From assembly GCF_001039355.2 (NCBI RefSeq), contig NW_019775656.1, positions 211,677 to 266,672 on the forward strand: DNA of 54,996 nucleotides, written 5' to 3'. The first letter of the stretch is position 1; every line of letters starts with the position of its first letter. The DNA comes from Lingula anatina (Eukaryota; Brachiopoda; Lingulata; Lingulida; Lingulidae). Position numbers and translations under genes: made by a program. Under the pieces are notes generated by a model that worked only from the letters and a program-made list of their open reading frames with translations, did no database searches and was not told the origin of the DNA. Of this stretch, positions 38,091 to 50,392 are shown piece after piece.

Positions 38091-38249
38091 CTTGTCTCAG
38101 ACTTAAGAGAAAATAACGGGCTGTCTTCGTAGTAGTACTTATCACTGAGAATACACGATAAGGAACCAAGACTGGCTCAGGTAAGGCACCCTGTGTATCA
38201 GAGATTACTAAACTAGCACCCATGCGATTCCCAGTTCAAACAATATAAG

Positions 38250-38675
38250 GCCTCGATCCCAATGAAACTATCGTTCTAAGTAGATCGATCTATCTCCGCA
38301 AGTGCTCTAGCTGAGTGCAATCAGCTTAACAGATAAACACGCGCACTCCTGGCGTTTTAAGTAAAAAAAAAGAAAAGTTGGTAATTATACGAGAATGTTG
38401 GAAACAAGAGGAGGCCTGTCATTCAATAAAGCTGATTGCACTAAGCGAGAATCCCCGCAGAGTTGGGTCGATCCACGTAGACCAGTAGTGTCTTTTGGGA
38501 ATAGGGTTTCTTAAGGGCGTGTTCTACGTAGATCGATCCAACTCCGCCAGAACACTCGCTGAATGCAATCAGGTTAGCAGGAGACGTGTTAATCTGTTTA
38601 TCTGTTTGCATTCAACGGGAGTCCCCACGGAGTTAGATCGATCTTCGTAGGATCATAGTTTCATTTGGAATGGAT
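38250..38675. mobile_element. Nested palindromic MITE with four alternating copies of a 60-90-bp unit
   Basis: The left end (about 38250-38340) reads CAATGAAACTAT, GATCGATCTA, TCTCCGC, GAGTGCAATCAG, CAGATAAAC. The right end (about 38590-38675) is its inverted copy. Between them are two more inner copies, inverted at about 38410-38500 and direct at about 38520-38590, so the unit order is +, -, +, -. There is no coding sequence. It sits upstream of the GM2A-like gene's start. Confidence 0.65.
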
Positions 38676-38799
38676 CCTAAGATTCTGAATTATATGACCC
38701 TCTTTATAATCAACAGATTTAATTTTGTACAATCAACTTGGACCCGTCTGGTATTAATAACCAAAGTTAATTTAACAAATTATAATATATCCTACTTAC
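38304..38799. repeat. 496-bp block, first copy of an exact-looking duplication
   Basis: This block is repeated with no difference that I could see at 39474-39969. It holds most of the palindromic MITE plus AT-rich sequence. Confidence 0.85.
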
Positions 38800-39101
38800 A
38801 CCTGATGTTGCGAATATATCTTTTTATTTAAACTCTGTTTGTTGTGAGGTGGACATGTAACTGCATGCCTTTTGTTGGATCTTGGTTAATCCATCTGCAG
38901 TGGTTTAATGCACTAATTTGGCTACAGCCTAGTTTGAACATTGATAAATTAGGGTGAATAATGAGCTAAATAATATTCTGACAAAAATTTCAGGTGAGAA
39001 GAAATGACCTCAACAGTCACTCCCGACACGATGAAAACCTTATCAGTACAACAGGTGTTTTTGTTCTCACGTGACTCACAGGGAGAACGGTATTCTACAG
39101 T

Positions 39102-40036
39102 TAGGCCACACTTTTTTATTTTTATGGATGACATCCTCTGGGGACCCCAAAATCGGTGCGAGCGGGCGAAAAAAAAAAACAGTCCAAAAAAAAAAAAAAA
39201 ACTGCTTAAGAAAAGTTATGTTTTCAGTACACAGCTGGAAACACTAAATTATCACAGAAACACGTATCAAACTAACAACATGTCTTTATCCATGCTCTCA
39301 AAATATTAAAGCATTGTGAATAGGGCCTACTTCGTAGAAAGGTAAAAAGTCATGAATATATATGCTGCATATTACCAAATCTATTTAAGGTTATTTCATG
39401 CATTCTGTTGGTATAGCAATCAATAAAACACATATCAAATAAACAGCGTGTCTTTATTTGTACTCTCAGAAANGCTCTAGCTGAGTGCAATCAGCTTAAC
39501 AGATAAACACGCGCACTCCTGGCGTTTTAAGTAAAAAAAAAGAAAAGTTGGTAATTATACGAGAATGTTGGAAACAAGAGGAGGCCTGTCATTCAATAAA
39601 GCTGATTGCACTAAGCGAGAATCCCCGCAGAGTTGGGTCGATCCACGTAGACCAGTAGTGTCTTTTGGGAATAGGGTTTCTTAAGGGCGTGTTCTACGTA
39701 GATCGATCCAACTCCGCCAGAACACTCGCTGAATGCAATCAGGTTAGCAGGAGACGTGTTAATCTGTTTATCTGTTTGCATTCAACGGGAGTCCCCACGG
39801 AGTTAGATCGATCTTCGTAGGATCATAGTTTCATTTGGAATGGATCCTAAGATTCTGAATTATATGACCCTCTTTATAATCAACAGATTTAATTTTGTAC
39901 AATCAACTTGGACCCGTCTGGTATTAATAACCAAAGTTAATTTAACAAATTATAATATATCCTACTTACNGGAGAACGGACGAAAATCGGTGCGTGCGCA
40001 GGATGTCATCCATAAAAATAAAAAAGTGTGGCCTTA
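39102..40036. mobile_element. Inverted about 35-bp ends (TAGGCCACAC...GACATCC), possible transposon broken by gaps
   Basis: The stretch at 39102-39137 beginning TAGGCCACAC and ending GACATCC is found inverted at about 40001-40036. AAAATCGGTGCG follows the first end at about 39151 and reappears near the second at about 39984. The interior contains the N-bounded 496-bp block, so the true element length is unknown. Confidence 0.5.
39474..39969. repeat. 496-bp block, second copy, bounded by N on both sides
   Basis: Same sequence as 38304-38799, with N at 39473 and at 39970. A small contig placed as an extra piece explains this better than a biological duplication, because both borders coincide with gaps. 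Confidence 0.85.
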
Positions 40037-40111
40037 TGGATCCAAATATATGAAATTGAACCACTTGATGAGCACATTTTACTAGGATAACACAAAATAA
40101 GAATAAATGTA

Positions 40112-41773
40112 CAGACTTGACATTTAATATGGAATATTTCAGTTTTAAAGGTATACCTAGGTAAAAATGCTTTCTTTTTTCAAAAAACTCAGATCTCACA
40201 TAAGATATCTGACTGGAGAAGTATGAAGTCAGGTGTGTCGCTACCAATTAACTGACTACCAAGTCTGTTGCACTGCTGCATTGTGTAATATGCAGTGATT
40301 TAATTGTCTGGTGCTCCTTTGGGCTGGTCAAAGCTTGGCTTTAATGAAGCATGGTTCTGTCAAAAAAGTATCCATATGTCGGCAACTACTGTATCGAAGA
40401 ATTTGAAATTTTGCATGCAAACGGTCTGTTTTGCAGTGCGTAAAATGAATTAAGAAGTGTTTTTTAAAATTGTTAAGCTGTGCCAGAATGGCGCGAAAAA
40501 GACAGACATTGCCAGACAGATTATTGTGTCAAACGGAATGGTCTGCACAGTTTTATAGGGTTATGCCCAGACTGATGCACCTACACAGAGACCACGCCCA
40601 ATGTATCGACATCTTACCACCAGGTTACAGGACTCACTGTCCTTCAGGATATGCTGCTGCAATTAAACCGAAACCACCCAGTCCGTTTTGAATGAGGGGC
40701 AAATTGTCACCAAAACGCGTTTTTTCAAGGCTCTTAGCGAACACCAAAATGGTTTCAGCAGGTTAGGATATCAGGCGACCTCTGAGGAAGCCACTGTAAA
40801 CAGCTAAACAGCATAGTCTGTTTCTCTAATGAATTGGGGACCCTGACCATTTTTGGGTAGAACACTGAAATCGCGTGGCTTTCTTTATTGAAGTCAGATT
40901 TCACCCGTACCGCTAAAATGGTCAAAACAGAGTTTACAGACATCCTGAAGAGGCCTACGACAAGACGTGTGCCACTTTTTAAGTGACTAGGGTCATTGGA
41001 AGCATCACTATTTGGAGTGGATACCACATTGGTGCCAAAACACTAATGGAAGTCATCGATGAAAACCTGAACCAGATCAAATAGAGGAATACTCTGGGAA
41101 CCACTTGACCATCATTTGATAGGGGGCACCTTAGGAACAATTTTAGGTTGCACGATGAGATTGCCGGTTCACACAGAGCACTTTTAATAGCAGATAACTT
41201 ACAGAACCAAGGGAATGAGCAGCTACCTTGGTCATCAGAATCGCCATATTTGAACCACATAGACAATATGTGGCTAGGTCATTACTCGCTGTATCAACGG
41301 CCTGTATGTCCTACAACAAAACTGAACCAAACTGGCCAAGTCTTAACCGTTGCCTGGAATTTTATTCCAGATTAAACTCTAAAACCCCAATCTAAGGAAT
41401 GCCTTGTCGCTTGAAAGCTCTGGTAGCGGCAAGATGAGGTCCGGCGTAACAGCGACCATTGCTGTGACTAGACACCCACATGAGGGGCCTTTGTGGGGCG
41501 TGTAACTCTTTTAAAGACGATAATTTGGAAAATATGGAGATCGAAAATATCGCTTTCAATGGTTGTCGTATGACTTAAAATAGGCAATGTATTTTTGTTT
41601 GCTTCACTGGCGAATTCAATTAATGGACTCATATCACAATAACATCGAACAGATTATCAAAAGTTTTTAAAACACGATTTTAATCCTTATTTTCATTTAT
41701 CAGTCAGCAAAATAGGAAAAAAACTGATTAATTATGATTTGGAAAAAATATTCCATATTAAATGTCAAGTCTG
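40112..41773 (+). mobile_element. Tc1/mariner-type transposon, 1.66 kb, with matching terminal inverted repeats
   Basis: Both ends read inward CAGACTTGACATTTAATATG and continue to match for about 29-30 bp. TA lies at each border (40110-40111 and 41774-41775), the hallmark Tc1 target-site duplication. The length is typical of the superfamily. The internal transposase is broken (separate entry). Confidence 0.88.
40440..41470 (+). pseudogene. Degenerate Tc1 transposase
   Basis: Read across frames, the interior shows Tc1 family marks in order. There is an N-terminal helix-turn-helix resembling GAKKTDIARQIIVSNG near 40490. A DN followed by PWSSESPYLNHIDNMW sits near 41190-41270, in place of the usual QDNA...WP--SPDLNPIEH-W. 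At 41400-41450 is the C-terminal RLKALVAARG-P tail. Many stops and frameshifts separate them, and the last catalytic region is altered, so the element cannot encode an active enzyme. Confidence 0.82.
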
Positions 41774-42397
41774 TATTTCACAAGCAATGGTTTCCAAACT
41801 ATGATTGTCAATTGTTTAACTGTAAAGCAATAACATATAGATTTACCCTTAAGGTGAGGTTATAGGACGCTATACCCATTTCCTTTTCAGATTCAAGATT
41901 GTAAAAAATTCTATTTATAGATATACATTTCTAGATATGCAGAATATAAGGAGCAATTAGATGATCTTTATAACCTTTACTCCCAAAATGAAGCGAAATC
42001 TAAAAAATAACTTTCTTTACCGGCCTTAACTTTTTATTTATTTATTTATTTATTTATTTATTTTATATATGAAAATGTAAAACTTTACGAAATTCGTGCA
42101 GCAGTTCATATTTAAGACCAGCCTTGCGGTTTTTAGTTTTTAGACAGCTGAAAAAAACACCAGAAAGCGATCAAACGGGGTCAATTTAATAGTGGGGCAG
42201 AACCTGTAATGGTTAACTCTGGTCCCACACACATGCAGCAAAATACATGCAGCGACACGATCTATAGTAGCGTCACTAATGCAACTCCATACTCCTTTCT
42301 AACCTTTAAGGTCAAGCATAATTTTAAAAGCATTTTGCTTCTGCAGAAAATTCATTTTCTGTCAAAGCAACTGACAAAACGATAACAGAAAACTGCG
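41774..42397. promoter_or_regulatory. Upstream region of the M13 peptidase gene, with (TTTA)n repeat
   Basis: Lies between the Tc1 element and the M13 start codon. It holds eight TTTA units at about 42032-42063. The final 200 bp are less AT-rich and should include the promoter and 5' UTR. No clear TATA box or initiator could be singled out. Confidence 0.4.
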
Positions 42398-45327
42398 ATG
42401 GCGGTATCGCGTCCCTCTGGTAGCCAGGAAATAGAGCTAGATTTCACGAGTAGCAGCCACCTTACAACACCCGTTCGCAAGGACGAACGATGGACCCTGA
42501 GAGAAAAGCTTTGCTGTTTTTCTCTGGCGTTTTGTGTGTTTGTCATAGCTGTCTTGGTTGCTATAATCGTTCTTGGAACGCTTCGTGTAGTTGAACTTTT
42601 CCCGCCAACCCGACCGCGTTCTCAATCTACGGCACCGCCAATCGCACAGGTCCAATACTGCATGACATCTGATTGTATCAAAACCGCTGATACGGTTTTG
42701 TCAAACATAAACACCTCAGCTGATCCATGTCAAGATTTCTTCCGTTTTGCTTGTGATGGATGGATACAGAAAAACCCAATCCCTGCTGCACAGAGCAGGT
42801 AAGTCTATTGTATGGCTAGTGCAGTGTGAAAGTTGACGAGGCCTTTCAAAGAGCCGGTCTGACTTGAAAGAATAAAATCTTGTGATGGAGGAATTCACGT
42901 ATTGCACGGTATTTGCGATATTGATACTCCCTTAAGGCAAATATATTGAGTAATTTTGGTCAAACTGATTTAAAGAAGATATGCCAGAAATAAGTTAAAA
43001 CTATAGTATGAAAATGTTTTTCTTCATCAGCTGGATCACTTTTGACGTTTTGTACAAGAATATCAACACACGTATACAAGGAGTCCTGGAGGAGCAGCCG
43101 CAGAGGGGAGGGCCTTCATCTTTTGAGAGAAAAGTGAAAGACTTCTATCAAAGCTGTATGGACACAGGTTCCATAGATAAACGAGGCGGCACACCAATTT
43201 TGGATGCTATAAACAAAACAGGGGGTTGGAAGACCATCGGTAAACACATGATTTTATTTTTGAATAAGTTGTCTGTCCCTTAATTTTTATTAGTTTGTCT
43301 ACAGTGAACACCAAGATAGGTGTTTTCTAAATAAGAGTAGTTTTTTAAAAATGAATAGAAAAAGAGTTACAAATAGGTGTAGCACAATTCCACAGAAAAA
43401 GGTTGAGTTCGATTGTCTTACTTAAAACCCGTAATACGTGCACCGAGTGTTGATAGTTTCTAGCACATCATTTATTCGCAGCGGCAATGCTTTGATTTTA
43501 TGAATGATGATGAACTTGTTATGGGTGATACAAAATAACACGATCTAATGATATGCCAATTTTGGATTACATTAAAAAAAGCAATTTGTGATGCCAAACT
43601 GTTACAAACCATTGGAAATTTGATGCCCAACAGCAAGGTGACATGTTTCAGGCCAAAATATTTTAATAGATAACTATGTAAATTAAAGCTGGGATATTTA
43701 CCTTAAAGAAAGGTTTGTACTTTTTGTTTGCGTTAGACCTAAAATGATGTTTTTTACAATTTCAGGCACCTGGGATAGAAACAGATGGAATTTTCAAATG
43801 AATGTATTTTATCTTATCTATCATTACCAGACAAAACCGTTCTTTATGTTGTATTATTCCGCTGATGACAAAGCGCCAGACATAAATATCATAAACGTGA
43901 GTCTGTGTATAAAATAGATTATTAAAATGGCAGGAAAATATATAGTTTGATTTTCAGTTATACACGGTTTACATAAAAAAATTCCCCAAAAAAATTCGAT
44001 GTACGTTTAATTTACCTACGCCAAACTTCGTCTGCATGCCAAAATTATTTCTGTTGTCCCCTTTATTTTGTAGTGTTTTCTTTCATGTTTTACAGATATA
44101 TCAAAGTGGATTAGGAATGCCGAATAGGAAATATTATTTTGAAAATGAAACCGAAAGCAAGTTTATAAAAGGCTATAAGAACTACATGAAAAAGGTTTCT
44201 GAACTGCTTGGTGCCAGCAACGAAAACGCCACACAATTTTCAAACGAAGTTTTTGCGTTTGAAAAGGAAATTGCTAAAGTAAGCAAATTGTTTATCCATT
44301 ACTTACATTGTTATATTCATTGCCGTTTTAAAAAGGTGCACAACTATCTTAATAAAAAGCGTATCTGCACATATCCATTTACCTAATGAGAAAGAAAAAT
44401 GAGCAAGAGTAAGATTCGTTTTGTCGCTGCTTCGCAATTTCTTTTTAAGTGATAATATTTTGACATTATAGATTACCTTTCCCTCCGATGCACCAGAGGT
44501 TCGAGACCCATATTTGTTTTACAACAAAATGACAGTACAAGAGCTCGTGAATCTATCACCACGGGTGAGTGTTGGTCGGAAAAGGTAGTGGCATAATTAG
44601 AATATGTACTGTATAATATACTCAAGTTATATATTGTTGGTAATAAGATTAGTTGAAAAGAAGACTACATCACTTTATCAGTTTTTTTTAGAGGCAATAC
44701 GGGACGAGTATACAGTTTCAATGGTCTGTACTTTCACTGAATTTTCATGAATTTTATCACGTAAAACCTTATTTGAATATTGCAACCCAGATAAATGGAA
44801 TCAAGGCCGTTTCTATTCATTAAGATCAGGGTTTCCATAGTTGTCTTTTTGTTATGTTATACGGAAGTAACATGGTTGTAGTAATAGGACAGATAACTTG
44901 TGACGTCATTCCTGCGCTCCAACATCTTGAATAAAGCTAGGGTCTACTGTTTTCGAACAACCGAAAGCATACAACTAGGTGGTTAGGTGTTCTTTATAAT
45001 GGGATTTGATATATTGAAGGTCAACTGGCCTCTGATGCTGACCAGTATTGACGAAGATATCAGTGCCAGCTCTACCGTCATTGTCTTCAACATAGATTAT
45101 GTGACTGGAGTGTCCGCGTTGATAGAGAGAACCGACCCAGGGTAAGAGGATTGTTGGCATATCTATCTATTATCTTTAAAATATTCAAAGAGCAACCCCT
45201 GTGTATATTTAAGGTCAGTATCTTTCGATAAAATTTGACAAGAACCCACGTCTCTTGTATCTAATTATCTAATAATTTATAAATTTGATATTGAGTTTTA
45301 ATGCTGTTTTAACGTACCCTCAACACC

Positions 45328-45376
<49 letters not shown>

Positions 45377-46396
45377 GGGGGGGGGGTATTTTTCAAAGAC
45401 ATTTACCAGCTGTCCTATAATTTCTACACATATATAATATTATTTGTGCCACAGCATTCTAAATAACTACCTTGCCTGGACTCTGATTCGCACTTACGCA
45501 TCGTACTTGTCCATTGAATTTCGAAGGGCAATTGAGGAATATAGAAGAATTATTTCAGGTAATATATTGTACTTGTTATAATTGGTACACTGTATGTTAT
45601 TAAGGGTGATAAACAAAATCAAAGGGCATTAAATTTTAACTGCGTTGAATATCTTTAAAAAGCATAAAAGGTTTGCATATGTGTTTAGAGGGGGGGGGGA
45701 GAAAGTTTTATGCTGAAATATCAATTTCAAAGTTGCACATAGATAACATACTTGGACAATGTAAAGGATTTTTTACACTTTATGTACCCATAATCGAGAA
45801 AAGAATAGCTGTAATGGAAGGTATTATTTAAAACTTATGGACTTCTCAGAAACAATGTTCATCTGACAGTTTATTTTTTCGCTGTCACAAAGGGGCCTCA
45901 CCACTAGAACGCTGGGAAAAATGCGCGTCCAACACGGGAGCGTGGATCGGCGATGCGGTTTCTGCGCTGTACGTCAGAAAACACTTTCCCAAAGAATCCA
46001 AAATGGAGGTAAGGTGAAAGTTGGCAATAGATTGTATTTATAAAATGCAAGATTTGAGAAGTCAACTAACATTCGCCCAGAAGAAAAAAATCATTGATAC
46101 ATGTTATTACGCAAATACACGTAGGACATTTTCATCGCAGATACAGCTGATAACTGTAACGATCAGCACAATTCTTAAGTCGGATCGCTGTTTCCTGTCA
46201 AATATTCACTTCAGTAACCTGAGGCATTCAAAAGATCTAAATCAAAACTAAATGATCAATGGAAGATTTTATAGTAAATGAAACATTTCAAAACTGACTG
46301 GTAAACTTTTTTATGTATTTTAAGTTGTATGTTTTTTATCAGTATGTTGGTAATTCTACTATGGTTATTCATATTCATTAATAATAATGTTGTGCA

Positions 46397-46434
<38 letters not shown>

Positions 46435-49400
46435 TTATATATTGCACAACATTAATAATAATGTTGTGCAATATATAAATATGACGACTGCAAATTGTCT
46501 TTTCGCTTTAAGATTCAGAGTATGGTCAAGGATCTACTTGCAACATTTATAGAGCGAATTGACAACCTGAGTTACATGGACGAATTTACAAAGCAACATG
46601 CAATAGCAAAGGTAGGTAGTGTAAACCTATATTACGGCTGCTTAGACCTACACATTCACTCCAACATATCCAATTTTTTTTTCAAGTATCAAATACAGAG
46701 GAGGCAAGTTTGGAACGCTTGAATAATTAGAATGTTTTTTTTTTTTCTTGTATAAAAGAGACTACATTGTTTGTTGTAATTCCTATGCTCTATTTCCAAC
46801 GTTTTAACGCTTTCTTAGATTTTGATGTAAATTTTTAACATGGATTATCGTAATTTTTCTTTAGGCTAGAAATCTGAAATACGAGAAAATTGGCTACCCG
46901 GACTATATGATGAATGATACACACATGGACCACAGATATCAACATGTTCGTTAGATCAACTGTTACAAATTATTCACATGACCCTTGTTTCCTATTAAGT
47001 TATCCTATTTGTTCTAATTCTGCCTTTGTAATATTTTAAGTTGTTTTACATTCTTGGCAGCTGTGAATTTGTGACAAGTTATTAATTGCTTCAATTTAAG
47101 TAATTTTTTACTTTTCATTTGAATCCTTTCCTTGTAAAGATACTAGTATATTAAACATTGGATTTCTTTTGATTTTCAGTTACAAGTGAATTGCTCTGAT
47201 TGCTACTTTGAAAACGTCCTGCAGGTGGTACGTCGTGATCGTATTTGGAGGCAAGAAGAATTCAAGAAACCCGTAGATAAAACCAAGTAAATACATACGT
47301 TACAGATTTATACCATGCTTATTAATATTGATTCATAATTTCTCTGATAATCTTACTATGTATATTTGATGTATAAGAAAACTAATGTATTAACATCTAT
47401 TTAGAGCCCTGATATGAAATCGCTAAAGTATTCATCAGTATAACGCGTGTGTGTGTGCGCGCACGCACACACACACACACAAAATCTGTCCCTTTAAATA
47501 AACAACAACAGATTGATTCATTGAACGTCTTAATATGAATTTTGCGAAATTATGTATTTGTAATCGTTAAGTTCAACTAGGAAAAGGTAGCGATAACATC
47601 TGCATTGCAGTTGATTTTACTGGTTTTCTTTATAATTGCAGATGGGGAATGAACCCACACCAAGTGAATGCTTACTATAGCCATAGCCGAAATGAGATAG
47701 GTAGGCTATGTTTGGGTGGAAACAGTGCAATTGCGTTCATTTGTAAACATGTCCGCATCCCCTTTCAAAGTTTATCCGTATCATTTTGTACAATTTTACA
47801 TATTCATATCTAATCCTACACGTATATAATCCATATCGTTTGTAAATGCTGGATCCGTTGGCACACCCTGCTGTAAATATATAATCATTTGTATTATCGA
47901 CATTGTCTTCTACAGCTCAATTGTTCCTCTTGCAAGATAGGGAGGGGTCGATTTTTTAAGTAATTTCTTTCAACAGCATTTATATAACTTGTCTTTTCCT
48001 GATTTTAAAATGCAATTTCCCTTACCTTTAAGTCTTAGGCTACACTTTTAATTCCTTTCAGTTTTCTTGGCAGGACTTCTGCAGCCTCCATTCTACGCTC
48101 CGCATTATACAAGGTAATAGTGGATAATCCTAATTCTTTTTAAATCTTAATTTTACTTTACCTGCTCTTTCCATGCGCTCAGTTTCATTTTCAGTGTTGG
48201 TTTGGTTTTGAAATTTTCAAATTTATGCAAAACGTTTTATCATGTTGTGTTCCAGATCCATGAAGTTTGGAAGCATTGGAATGATAATTGGACACGAAAT
48301 AACACATGGATTTGATGTCACAGGTAGATCTTTCAGTGATACAGAACACTTTCATCCATGGTGGATTTAAGATAATTAATGAGCGGAAAATAAAATACTG
48401 GACACTAACGCATGAGCTATGAGCATCTTGTCTGTCTCTTATAGACTTCTTTACCATGCTTTTTATAAATTCTAAAACTACAACTGGATGAATCCAAACA
48501 TTCACCCTCATGGTGTATATGCTTGATAACAATACAAATGCTGGTACTGAAACTAAGTAAAATAAGACTGTGCAAGAAAACAACATATCACACCAATCTC
48601 TAGTAAAACTTTACCTTGAAATATTTTTCTCTAATGCAGGTTCTAAGTACGACAAAGATGGCATACTGGCAAATTGGTGGAGCAATCGCTCACGGGAAGC
48701 ATTTGACAAATCGACAAGATGCATTTCTAAGTATTTTTCAAGCTATGAAGTCTCCGGGTTCAATGTGAGACATACTTTACAGACTGCACATGCATGCTAA
48801 GTCAAAATGACCAATATCATTGGCTTAATTGGCAATTTTCTTCAAAAGGTTAAATAGGTTAAATAGCTTATGCTAAAAAAACTTTTATAATAATAATAAT
48901 AATAATAATTTATCATATTTATACACATTGTCGACCGTGCAACTTGTAGTGGATTAACATTTCATGAGTAAACTTAACTACATGGGACTAAGTCACTCCA
49001 AAATCTGGTAACTCAAAAGCATTTATTTGCACGATATAGGTGAATGGCAACTTGACCTTATCGGAAGATACTTCGGACATCGGTGGACTGCGTATGGCAT
49101 TTTCGGTACGTTGTACCACTTTGGTGTAGTTGAGTGAGGAACAGTTTTAATTTACTTTTATAAGCTTTGGATACTTCTTAAATACAGATACAAAGACCAC
49201 CAAGATATCTTTGTAATTGTTACCATTTCAACGCTATATAATTGCTTTGTCATTTTAATAAGGCTTACAAGAAGTGGGTAACAAGGAATGGTGTAGAGAA
49301 ACGGCTTCCAGGAATAAACAGAAGTCCAGAGGAACTGTTATTCATTGCAAATGCAGCGGTAAGATACACTTAATACAATGAACAAAGAACTTTGAAAACA

Positions 49401-49995
49401 AAATTTCATAGCAAATTTTATTTTATTATTATGGTTTCTATTTGAATACCATACTGTACAGTATATGGCCATACTAGCCCGTTTTATCAATGTAAATACC
49501 TATTACAGCGCATGATCCTGAATCGTACCTGAATCTAAATATCGCACTATACGACCTGGAATCATTTCAGATTTGGTGTGGCCACTCCAGACCAGAGATG
49601 ATAAAGCAAAGGATTCTCACAGACACCCATTCCCCTGTGTCCGTTAGGTATGACCTATTGTAACAGAAACCTAAAACGATCTTAATGGGTGAATGGAGAC
49701 GGAAAATCATATTTAAAAAACGTCTCAAGTAAAACTTTTGATGATCATAAAAAATCTTCTCACGTTTGTGTCGTAGTTACATATGCTTTTTCGTAAACGA
49801 ATGATTCTCAGTTGTTTTTGCTTTAAAGCTAAAACTGTTTAGAAAATATGCTACGGCTGACACAACAGTGGGTTGATATTGCTTTTTATTTTCAGAGTCA
49901 ATGGTCCCGATTCTCAGTCACCCGAATTTGCAGCGACTTTTAAGTGCGTTCCTGGTTCACCCATGAATCCTGTCTCAAAATGTGATGTTTTTTAA
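42398..49995 (+). CDS. M13 zinc metallopeptidase (neprilysin / endothelin-converting-enzyme-like), type II membrane ectoenzyme
   Basis: Nineteen exons: 42398-42798, 43031-43239, 43766-43896, 44096-44278, 44472-44564, 45020-45141, 45455-45558, 45893-46008, 46513-46611, 46865-46945, 47180-47286, 47642-47700, 48062-48113, 48256-48323, 48640-48764, 49040-49105, 49263-49358, 49571-49647, 49896-49995. The sum is 2289 nt, giving 762 residues (neprilysin about 750). A cytosolic tail precedes one membrane anchor (about 39-61), followed by DPC-DFF-ACDGW. Catalytic parts are complete: NAYY at 558-561 (substrate binding), HEITH at 599-603 (zinc ligands H599 and H603, base E600), E659 and D663 (ExxxD; E659 is the third zinc ligand), H724 (transition state) and R730 (carboxylate binding). 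It should cleave extracellular peptides on the amino side of hydrophobic residues. The C-terminus is CDVF where most relatives end CxxW. Exon 6's acceptor (45020) is the weakest splice call. Neprilysin versus ECE class cannot be settled here. Confidence 0.93.
45329..45386. repeat. Poly(T) 47 then poly(G) 11
   Basis: A homopolymer T tract (45329-45375) directly followed by a G tract (45376-45386), in M13 intron 6, about 70 bp before the next exon's acceptor. Its length is likely unreliable in any assembly. Confidence 0.85.
46379..46480. repeat. (TA)n core flanked by inverted TTGTGCAA arms, near-palindrome
   Basis: AATGTTGTGCAATATATA (about 46386) leads into TA repeats, then TATATATTGCACAACATT (about 46435-46453) inverts it. 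A third copy in the first orientation follows at about 46459. It lies in the M13 intron 30 bp before the exon at 46513 and would fold into a long hairpin. It may be a MITE. Confidence 0.7.
47447..47480. repeat. Alternating purine-pyrimidine run (GT)n(GC)n(AC)n
   Basis: GTGTGTGTGCGCGCACGCACACACACAC in an M13 intron. It is self-complementary and alternating, so it could form a hairpin or Z-DNA. Confidence 0.8.
48889..48909. repeat. (AAT)n microsatellite
   Basis: Seven TAA/AAT units in an M13 intron. A similar short run occurs at about 18468-18487 in a TOGARAM1 intron. Confidence 0.8.
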
Positions 49996-50386
49996 GTGAA
50001 CAAGTATCATATAGGCAAATTTTGTGAACAATTGAATTCGGACCGTAACTGCAAGTTTTTTTCTCAAGTTTCTCATTAATAATCTCAGTGACATATAACT
50101 AGGTAAGCCTACATTCTACTGTCATAGATGCCCTTATAGATGAAATATTCAAATGGTGTATTGATAATAATGTTTGTAGATACGGTAACGTCTTTCTCCT
50201 CGAGAGATCCGTTTCACCAGAAGGCATGAATTTAATTAAGAGAATATGCCTTTGTCAATTGGGATTTTTTAAAAATGTTCCCAAGACTTTAAATTAAACA
50301 TTTTTATACCTGTATATTTAGAATAGGTGTTGTGACGGAGAGCCTGAAACGAATCAGATGTTGTAGAGAGAATTTGAAAGATTCAC

Positions 50387-50392
50387 AATAAA
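50387..50392 (+). terminator. Polyadenylation signal for the M13 peptidase gene
   Basis: AATAAA (overlapping AATAAATAAA) about 390 bp after the M13 stop codon, the first strong signal downstream. Confidence 0.5.

Noticed and set aside
40755-41266. Minus-strand frames of 90-95 codons
   Set aside because: They are antisense of the degenerate Tc1 transposase.
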